A stretch of DNA of 24,077 bases from Neocallimastix lanati (nom. inval.) (Eukaryota; Neocallimastigomycota; Neocallimastigomycetes; Neocallimastigales; Neocallimastigaceae): NCBI GenBank assembly GCA_016946835.1, contig JACVTC010000488.1, positions 1-24,077 on the forward strand, given 5' to 3'. Below the pieces are notes generated by a model. That model saw nothing but the letters and a program-made list of their open reading frames with translations, was not told the origin of the DNA and did not search any database. A program made the position numbers and the translations under genes. Shown here piece by piece: positions 17,326-24,077 of the stretch (position 1 is its first letter; every line of letters starts with the position of its first letter).

Positions 17326-17977
17326 TGTCAAGGATTTGATACAAATTAATTTATATTTAATACTACAAAAATAACAATTTAATTATAAATATAATTTGTA
17401 CTCCTTAAATCCTTGTACCGTTCATAACCAAATTAATATTGTATTACATATTAATTAATATTATCCCTTTTATACATTATTGAACCCCTAATATATTAAT
17501 TGATTAATATTGTATTACATATTAATTAACATTATCCCTTTTTATATTAATTAATATAGTTGAATATTATTTATAAAAATTGTTTTTTATTAATTATATT
17601 ATTTTATATATTTTTATTATCTTATATTATATATGTATTAATCTATTACTTTATATATTAAAATTATATTTTATATTGTTATCTTTAAATTAGTATTTAT
17701 TAAAATATATTATTAAATATTTTATATTGTTTTTCAAAATATAAAAGAACTAAAAAATATTCTTTTTTAAATCTTTGTAAGATTATTATTTACAAATAAT
17801 CTGATAACTTTATAATAAAACATATTAAATAAAAATATAGTTAATTAAAAGTTTAATAATAAAATAATATTTTATATTTGAATAAATCAATTTAAAAAAA
17901 ATAAAATAATATCAAAAGGTTATTAGATTAAAGGCTTCCAACCAAGTTTACCCTTTAATCTAAGTACCAACTTAACA
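17326..17977 (+). repeat. 5' LTR of element C (652 bp)
   Basis: Matches 23034-23681 with about seven visible differences. Nearly all are one-base indels (ccttaaatcc/ccttaatcc, aaattaatattg/aaattatattg, ccaagttt/ccagttt), and one looks like a substitution (attaatct/attattct). Ends TGTC...AACA. It contains a short internal duplication of tattgtattacatattaatt (about 17447 and 17508). Confidence 0.92.
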
Positions 17978-18011
17978 ATAATCTTACCGCTATTTTAGAA
18001 ACTTCCTTGGA

Positions 18012-19235
18012 ATGCCTAAAATTGGCCTAAGACGCTCGGGAATGTATTCAGCTAGATCGGATGAAGAAATGGATATGAATAAAGAAGACTCAGTACAACA
18101 ATTGCGATCCGAAGCCACCCAAGCTTGTACCACCTTAGCAGAAGGTGTTCAACAGTTAAGAAATGATACCTCACAAGCTTGTAATAGTATAGTTTCTGGG
18201 GTGAATGAAAACTTCGTTTCCAAAGAAGACTTACAAAATTACCATCAAGAGGTAATGAAATAATTCGGAGCTTATGATAAAATGAATAATGAAATATTGG
18301 CCTCTTTAGAATCTTTGAAGAAGGCTACCCTCTATTTTAAGCATGAATTATGTAATAAAACTCAAGTAGAAAATACTTCTTCTGGTGCTACCTCGTCGAT
18401 ACCGTTGACATCTGGAAATCCTACGGTAAACCTCCATTCTGTTTTCGATGATAATATCTCAACTACTACAAGATATGACAATGATCATGATGTTATCATG
18501 CAATCTGCTTACCCTATTAATATTCCTCAAGTTCCCGATCCAGGTTTGTTTTCAGGTGATATTTCTGAAACCGAACTTTTCTGTCAACTGTGTGGGGACA
18601 CATTTAAAACCTATCCATGTAAGTCTTGGCCTGAAGATTCGAAAATCAACTTTGTGCAATCAAGATTAAGAGAAGCTGCTAGAAGTTGGTACCAAACAAA
18701 ATATTCCAGTAGTCCTCCTGCTTCCCTAGAGGCTCTTCTTAATGAATTAAAAGAAGCTTTTCCTGATGTTGTCAGCAAAAAGTTAAAGAAAATTAATTTA
18801 ATAAATCTTAAACATTCTCATGGTAATATTAAGGACTATATCGATTCTTTCCGTAAACTAACAGCTGATCTTGGTTGGCCTGAAGAACCATTAGTATTAT
18901 TTTTCTATAATGGTCTTCATCCAAAATTTAAAGAAGAAATTAATAAAATGGAGAAGTTTCCAGAGAAAATAGAAGAAATTACAACAAAGTGCATATTGTT
19001 TGAATCTTCTCAAGAAACTAAATTAAAGATAAATCAATTAACCAGCAATAAAAATTATAAGAGAAAGAACTCTCATTCTTATCCCAATAGTGAAAACAAG
19101 AATAAGAAGAATAACAATTATTACAATCATAGTAAAAATAATAACTTCCATAATAATAAATCTAAGGTTAATTCCAGTTACAACAACCGAGAAAATTATG
19201 TTACCGAAGTCCAAAAAATTAACTCAAAAAACTAG
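18012..19235 (+). pseudogene. Element C Gag, interrupted by one in-frame TAA; Asn/Lys-rich tail, no zinc knuckle
   Basis: The frame runs from ATG 18012 to TAG 19233, broken only by TAA at 18261-18263 (VMK*FGAYDK). A C-to-T change in a CAA codon would explain it. Residues 28-45 and 46-63 are a tandem 18-residue repeat (VQQLRSEATQACTTLAEG and VQQLRNDTSQACNSIVSG), probably helical. The Gag core has PDPGLFSGDISETELFCQLC, INFVQSRLREAARSWYQ, IKDYIDSFRKLTADLGWPEE and VLFFYNGLHPKFKEEI. The C-terminus is an Asn/Lys-rich basic stretch without a CCHC motif. The ATG at 18282 is in the same frame and probably not the natural start. The last codons hold the frameshift heptamer. Confidence 0.85.
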
Positions 19236-22200
19236 ATAATGGACTTCCCAAGAAGTCCTCTCCGATTAAAACTATTCAATATAATTATCCAACTTTAAAC
19301 CCTCCTCTTCCTAATTCTTTCTTTTTGTTTAAATCATTTATCCCAACAATAAACAAAAGGAACAAAAACATTAAATTACAAACCAAATCAATGTTAGATT
19401 GTGGTTCTTACTGCAATTTTATTTCTACCAATTTAATCTCTCGGTTAAATCTTGTACCTCAAAAACTTAATAATAAAATATATATAAAAGGTATTAGTGG
19501 TGATACAGATTCCATTAATGAATTTGTGTCTTTAAATTTTCAACTAAAAATCAAAATTAACAATACGTTTCATTTAATCAAATTTAAAGAAAAATTCCTT
19601 GTGTCAAAACATATTCCAGTGGATTTACTCCTTGGAAATCAATTTATGAAAAACTATAAAATACATTTTAGTTATGATAATCATTATCTTTACTCTACTT
19701 TTAAAATCTCAAAATTTAAATCAAGAATTATAAAGAATTTTAAACAAAATGCGAATTCAATTAATTTTTATGACGGATTACCCTATAATTACAACTTTTT
19801 AATCTATTCTTTTCTTTCAAATAAGGTATCAGAGGATTCTGAAGAACCTGATATTGAGCGTATTCCTGAACAGTATAAAGACCTTGCAATAGTCTTCAGT
19901 AAAAAGGAAGCAGATAAGCTTCCTCCCCATCGTTTAACGGACTGTGAGATCAATCTTCAACCAGGTGCTACTTTACATTATGGACCAATCTACCCGCTTA
20001 CATTGGAAGAATCAGAAGTTTTAAAAGATTACATAAAGGAAAACGAAAAGAAAGGATTTATTAGAGAATCTCACTCCCCAGCCGGCTATCCTGTTCTCTT
20101 TCAAAAAAAGAGTGATGGTTCTCTCCGACTCTGCGTTGACTACAAACGTTTAAATGCGGTTACTATTAGAAATTCCTATCCTTTACCGCTCATCAACGAC
20201 ATTATTGAACGAGTCAAAGGAGCCAAGTACTTTACTAAATTGGACTTGCGCTCCGCATATAATTTAATTCGTATAAAGGAAGGCGATGAATATAAAACAG
20301 CTTTCCGTACTAAGTATGGACATTACGAATATTTAGTAATGCCATTTGGTCTTAAAAATGCACCTGCAATCTTCCAATCTTTTATTAACTCTGTCCTTCG
20401 TCCATTCTTAGAGAAATCGGTAATACTCTACCTAGATGACATTCTAATTTATTCTAATTCATTAGATGATCATCATCAAACTGTACGTGAGGTTCTCAAA
20501 AAGCTTATTGACAATAATTTATATGCTAAACTTTCGAAATGTGAATTCGATAAAGAGGAAGTCGAATTCCTTGGACATATCATTTCTGGTTCTGGTGTGT
20601 CCACTGATCCAAAGAAGATCAAATCAATCAAAGAATGGCCCATTCCAAAAAACGTAAAAGAGGTTCAAAGGTTTCTTGGTCTTTGCAATTACTATAGAAG
20701 ATTCGTAAGGAATTTTGCTGCTATTGCTAAACCTTTGCATGCTTTAACCAAGAAAGGAAGGAAGTTTGTTTGGTCTAAAGATTGTGATACCTCCTTCTCA
20801 ATTCTCAAAAAACGTTTAACTTCTTCCCCTCTCCTCATGCATCCTGACTTAACAAAACCTTTTATTGTTGAGTGCGATGCTAGTAACTTTGCTATTGGAG
20901 CAGTTCTTTCCCAGTATGATAATGATAATAAGCTTCATCCTATTGCTTATTTTTCTCGTAGTCTTAACAATGCCGAAATAAACTATTCGATTACCGATAA
21001 GGAACTTTTATCAATTAAAGAAGCTTTCTCATCATGGCGTCACCTTTTGTTAGGTGCTAAATTCAAGATTAAAGTTTTTACTGACCATAGAAATCTTCTA
21101 TATACCCTTGGAGGGAAGATAGGTAATCAACGTCAACATCGTTGGCATCTATTCTTCCAAGAATACGACTTTGAACTTATCTATCGCCAAGGTAAAAAGA
21201 ATGGCAAACCCGATTCGTTATCCAGAAGACCAGACTACCAAAAGGAAGATATAGAGGATAAACCTGAGTTTATCTTAGACAGTAAGAATATTGGTAAAAT
21301 CCCATGTTTAATTAGTATAACTAACGATCTTCTCAATAATATTAAAATAAACTTAAAGAATGATAAGGTTGCTGAGGATCTTCGTATATATTTTTCTGAA
21401 AATAATGTCTCTCAAGGTTTCCCTTATAAACCATTTCGCAAAATGAATAAGTTTAAATTAGAAAATGATTTAATATTATACAACAATCTTATTTACATAC
21501 CAGATCAACTTCGTTTAGATATTTTAACTCGTTATCATGAGAAACCTGCTGCGGGTCATTTTGGTGTCAAAAGAACTTTGGAGTTGATCTCAAGAAACTT
21601 TTGGTGGCCCAAGATGGAAGATGATGTTAAGAATTTTGTAAAGTCGTGTGAAACATGTATGAGAAACAAAAAATCTAGGCACCGAAAATTTGGGTTACTT
21701 CAACCGCTTGACGTTCCAGAAAGACCTTGGAAATCAATCGAAATTGATTTCTTATGTGGTCTTCCACCATCCAAAGGTAATACGGTGATTATGGTTGTAG
21801 TTGATAGATTTTCAAAAATGATACACCTTATTCCCTTCAAAGATATTCCAAATTCCGTACAAACAGCCAAAGCTTTTATCAATAATATCTATAAGCTCCA
21901 TGGTCTACCCTATGATATTATTACGGATAGAGGTTCACAGTTTACGAGTGAACTTTGGCAAGAATTTCTATTCTTATTAAATATTAAATCGAAAATAGCT
22001 ACTACTGACCACCATGAAACCGTAGGTCAAGTTGAACGATGCAATTCTTTCATCGAACAATACCTTCGCTGTTTCTCAAGATCTTTCTATCATGATGATT
22101 GGGTTGATTTTCTTCCACTTGCTGAATTTGCTTATAACAACTCAATTCACCCTTCCACTAACGAAACTCCCTTTTTTATCAACTATAGATTTCATCCTTA

Positions 22201-22273
22201 CATGGATGAATATACACTACTCCCTACTTGTAACATTAATCATAAAATGGTTCAAAAAGTTTATGAAGTTTTA
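19223..22273 (+). CDS. Element C Pol: protease, RT, RNase H, integrase (reached by -1 frameshift)
   Basis: The frame is open from 19223 and lacks an ATG near its start, which fits entry by frameshifting. Protease motif SMLDCGSYCNFIS (Asp-Cys-Gly, about 19390-19430). RT has [34 protein letters not shown] and YLDDILIYS (about 20430-20455). RNase H has VECDASNFAIGAVLSQ, ITDKELLSIKEAFSSWRHLL and FTDHRNLLY. Integrase has the zinc domain (RYHEKPAAGHFG with KSCETCMRNKK), IEIDFLCGLP, IITDRGSQFTSELW and HHETVGQVERCNSFIEQYLR (catalytic Asp, Asp, Glu), then FAYNNSIHPST. All enzymatic domains are unbroken. The frame is correct to about 22273, where one A appears lost (ttaatcat). The remaining open codons to 22471 are partly out of frame. 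Confidence 0.9.
19226..19258 (+). promoter_or_regulatory. -1 programmed frameshift signal of element C (A AAA AAC plus hairpin)
   Basis: In the gag frame the codons read tcA AAA AAC tag, a perfect slippery heptamer (19226-19232) directly before the gag stop. After an 8 nt spacer (19233-19240) comes GGACTTC-CCAA-GAAGTCC (19241-19258), a perfect 7 bp hairpin with a 4 nt loop. The -1 frame is open from 19223 (CTC AAA AAA CTA GAT) into protease and RT. Confidence 0.87.
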
Positions 22274-22795
22274 ATCATGTTAAAGAAGTTCTTCTCCGAT
22301 CCCAAGAGCTATATAAACGTTCTGCTGATAGAAAAAGAATTACCGCTCCTTCTTACAAACATTGACGATTTGGTGTGGATTCAAGCTCCTCCTTCGTTAA
22401 ATATAGAATCATGCTCAAAAACTAGCTCCATGCAAATTTGGTCCATACAAAGTAACCAATGTTTTACATAATAATAATTATGAAATTGAACTTAAAATTC
22501 ACCCTTTCCTAAGCATCATAATGTTTTCCACGTCTCTGAACTCGAACCATTCACACCAGTGCCTGAAAAGTTTAGAAAACGATATAAAGATCCTGAGTCT
22601 ATTAAGGATATTATTGAAATTGCGGGTTTTAGAACTAACTATAAGAAGAAACAATACGAATATAAAATCCGTTATAAATATCGTTCCTCCTATAATTGGG
22701 TATCTTCTTCTGAAGTTGAAGATAATCCAAGAAACCAAAATATTTTTATTAAATACATTAATAATAATAGGAAACCAGTCTCGATCTCAATATAG
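22274..22795 (+). pseudogene. Element C Pol C-terminus: GPY/F region and divergent chromodomain-like tail, several frameshifts
   Basis: Pieces in successive frames read HVKEVLLRSQELYKRSADRK, DDLVWIQAPPSLNIESC, LAPCKFGPYKVTNVLHNNNY, and KHHNVFHVSELEPFTPVPEK. The last continues to IIEIAGFRTNYKKKQYEYKI, RYKYRSSYNWVSSSEVEDN and the stop at 22793. Shifts lie at about 22273, 22374, 22420 and 22507: four within 240 bp. Three fit single-base deletions; the one at 22420 fits an added A or two lost. The tail aligns with a chromodomain fold pattern but lacks the usual WKGY. The open frames at 22521 and 22559 are parts of this region, not separate genes. Confidence 0.8.
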
Positions 22796-23033
22796 TAATT
22801 AAAAAAAAAAAAAAAAAAACAAAAAAAAAAAAAAAAAAAAAAAAATTTTTTCTTTAAAAAATATATATTCAACACAATTTATTTCTCCAACTAATTTGAA
22901 ATTCACATGGCCAATTGAACATTTTTGTTCAAGTGAATTTCAAATACTTCTTGAGTACTCTTTTGAATAAACTAATATCAAAAATATTAGTATTCTTGAA
23001 TTCGCCTGGAATGCGAATTCTTGGAGAGAGCGT
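22796..23033 (+). other. 3' non-coding region of element C: A-tract, hairpin cluster and polypurine tract
   Basis: An interrupted A tract (22801-22844) is followed by three strong hairpins. TTTGAAATTCAC 22895-22906 pairs with GTGAATTTCAAA 22933-22944, enclosing TTGAACA-TTTT-TGTTCAA (22915-22932). ACTAATAT-CAAAA-ATATTAGT is at 22971-22991. GAATTCGC pairs with GCGAATTC (22998-23020). The palindrome GAGTACTC is at 22953-22960. The purine-rich TTGGAGAGAGCGT (23021-23033) then abuts the LTR and is the likely polypurine tract. No coding sequence is seen. Confidence 0.75.
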
Positions 23034-23681
23034 TGTCAAGGATTTGATACAAATTAATTTATATTTAATACTACAAAAATAACAATTTAATTATAAATAT
23101 AATTTGTACTCCTTAATCCTTGTACCGTTCATAACCAAATTATATTGTATTACATATTAATTAATATTATCCCTTTTATACATTATTGAACCCCTAATAT
23201 ATTAATTGATTAATATTGTATTACATATTAATTAACATTATCCCTTTTTATATTAATTAATATAGTTGAATATTATTTATAAAATTGTTTTTATTAATTA
23301 TATTATTTTATATATTTTTATTATCTTATATTATATATGTATTATTCTATTACTTTATATATTAAAATTATATTTTATATTGTTATCTTTAAATTAGTAT
23401 TTATTAAAATATATTATTAAATATTTTATATTGTTTTTCAAAATATAAAAGAACTAAAAAATATTCTTTTTTAAATCTTTGTAAGATTATTATTTACAAA
23501 TAATCTGATAACTTTATAATAAAACATATTAAATAAAAATATAGTTAATTAAAAGTTTAATAATAAAATAATATTTTATATTTGAATAAATCAATTTAAA
23601 AAAAAATAAAATAATATCAAAAGGTTATTAGATTAAAGGCTTCCAACCAGTTTACCCTTTAATCTAAGTACCAACTTAACA
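23034..23681 (+). repeat. 3' LTR of element C (648 bp)
   Basis: Starts TGTCAAGG, ends ACTTAACA, and is followed by the target duplication GATAA (23682-23686). Near-identical to 17326-17977; the differences are mostly one-base shorter runs in this copy. Confidence 0.92.
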
Positions 23682-24077
23682 GATAAAAATTCTATAATAA
23701 TTACATAATCCAATAAATGATTGTATTTCCTTTACATTAGAAGGAACAGGCCAATCTAGGATAGCTTTAACCTTTTCAGGATCAACTTTCAAGCCGTCTT
23801 TTGATAAAATGTAACCAAGGAAAGTGGTTTCAGTAACATCGAATTCACATTTCTCTAATTTAATGTACAAGTCATTTTCTAATAATTTTTTAAGCACCTT
23901 TTAACGTGTTCATGATGTTCCTCTAAACTATTCGAATAAATTAATATATCATCAATGTAAGAAATAACAAAATCATCTAAGTAATCGCTAAGAACATCAT
24001 TTATAAAATGCTGGAAGGTGGCTGGAGCATTTTTTAAGCCAAAAGGCATAACTAAATATTCAAAATGACCATATCTA
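23682..24077 (-). pseudogene. Element O reverse transcriptase, central part (enters from the right edge)
   Basis: Reading leftwards from the edge: [40 protein letters not shown] and [20 protein letters not shown] frameshift follows at about 23899-23903, where one A of a run is missing. Then come [53 protein letters not shown] and CNYYRIFI. The active site is YIDD. At 23682 element C interrupts the sequence; the next codons are at 17320 downwards (KDFAKIARPL). Apparent trailing residues in the LTR are artefacts. Confidence 0.88.

Larger units (their letters stand above)
17326..23681 (+). mobile_element. Element C: full-length Ty3/gypsy chromovirus, partly decayed
   Basis: This 6.4 kb plus-strand element has LTRs at 17326-17977 and 23034-23681, starting TGTCAAGG and ending ACTTAACA. 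It is flanked by GATAA (17321-17325 and 23682-23686). It holds gag (18012-19235, one in-frame stop), a -1 frameshift signal, pol (19223 on) with several breaks near the end, a chromodomain-like tail, an A-rich tract and a hairpin-rich stretch before the 3' LTR. Only 34 nt separate the 5' LTR from gag, and no TGG-type primer site follows the LTR directly. It interrupts O reverse transcriptase. Confidence 0.93.
1..24077 (-). mobile_element. Element O: host-layer Ty3/gypsy chromovirus, split by four later insertions, 5' part off the right edge
   Basis: One minus-strand chromovirus can be traced through the window in the segments 24077-23682, 17320-17290, 9625-8955 and 2145-685, followed by a 3' LTR reaching the left edge. 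The segments give, in order, reverse transcriptase, RNase H, integrase and chromodomain. They join in frame once each insertion and one copy of its target duplication are removed. The duplications are CTTAT (2146-2150 and 8955-8959), GTAAG (9626-9630 and 17290-17294) and GATAA (17321-17325 and 23682-23686). Gag, protease and the 5' LTR are outside the window. The element also carries one in-frame stop (1117-1119) and one frameshift (about 23900), so this copy is dead. All other elements here are younger than it. Confidence 0.88.

Noticed and set aside
22521-22802. Separate small genes near the end of element C
   Set aside because: The open frames at 22521, 22559 and the opposite-strand frames are fragments or shadows of the frameshifted Pol C-terminus.
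22801-22844. Poly(A) tail of a LINE or processed transcript
   Set aside because: The A tract is inside element C between the chromodomain stop and the hairpin cluster, with no target duplication of its own or LINE sequence; low-complexity DNA is simpler.
1-24077. CRISPR array, bacterial operon, rRNA or host housekeeping genes
   Set aside because: I found no spaced short repeats, bacterial-type gene order, rRNA-like sequence or non-transposon protein family on either strand.

Overview
This window is a pile-up of nested Ty3/gypsy (Metaviridae-type) LTR retrotransposons in a very AT-rich eukaryotic genome. I see no cellular host gene. The host is most likely a fungus of an early-diverging, AT-rich lineage. 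The grounds are chromodomain-bearing chromoviruses, Asn-rich Gag regions, a fungal-type linker between Gag and protease in one element, and very AT-rich non-coding DNA. That assignment is inference; the window has no marker that fixes the taxon.

Layout. The ground layer is one chromovirus on the minus strand, called O here. It enters at the right edge in reverse transcriptase (24077 down to 23682). It continues at 17320-17290 and at 9625-8955, then runs from 2145 to 685 and ends in its 3' LTR (about 674 to 1 or beyond). Its Gag, protease and 5' LTR lie outside the window. Four later insertions split it. (1) Element D, minus, 2151-8954, has LTRs of 641 bp each, TSD CTTAT and one intact 1442-residue Gag-Pol. 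(2) A solo LTR, 9631-10258 plus 17271-17289, has TSD GTAAG. (3) Element B, plus, 10259-17270, sits inside that solo LTR with 788-789 bp LTRs. (4) Element C, plus, 17326-23681, has 648-652 bp LTRs and TSD GATAA. Removing each insertion with one TSD copy restores O's reading frame at all three breakpoints, so the layering can be read directly.

How the genes work. Each element encodes Gag (particle), protease, reverse transcriptase, RNase H and integrase. D, C and O add a C-terminal chromodomain or chromodomain-like segment that probably steers integration to modified chromatin; B has none. D makes one fused Gag-Pol. B and C place pol in the -1 frame behind textbook slippery heptamers (T TTA AAC and A AAA AAC). 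Each heptamer is followed, after exactly 8 nt, by a hairpin, and in B the hairpin can form an H-type pseudoknot. D looks recently active. B and C carry several single-base frameshifts, nearly all deletions, which may be decay or assembly error.

Most unusual points: the -1 frameshift signals; tRNA-like segments with A-box and B-box resemblance inside the LTRs of D and inside the solo LTR; a GC-richer, strongly self-complementary domain in D's 1.2 kb leader; and a run of strong hairpins just before the 3' LTR of C.
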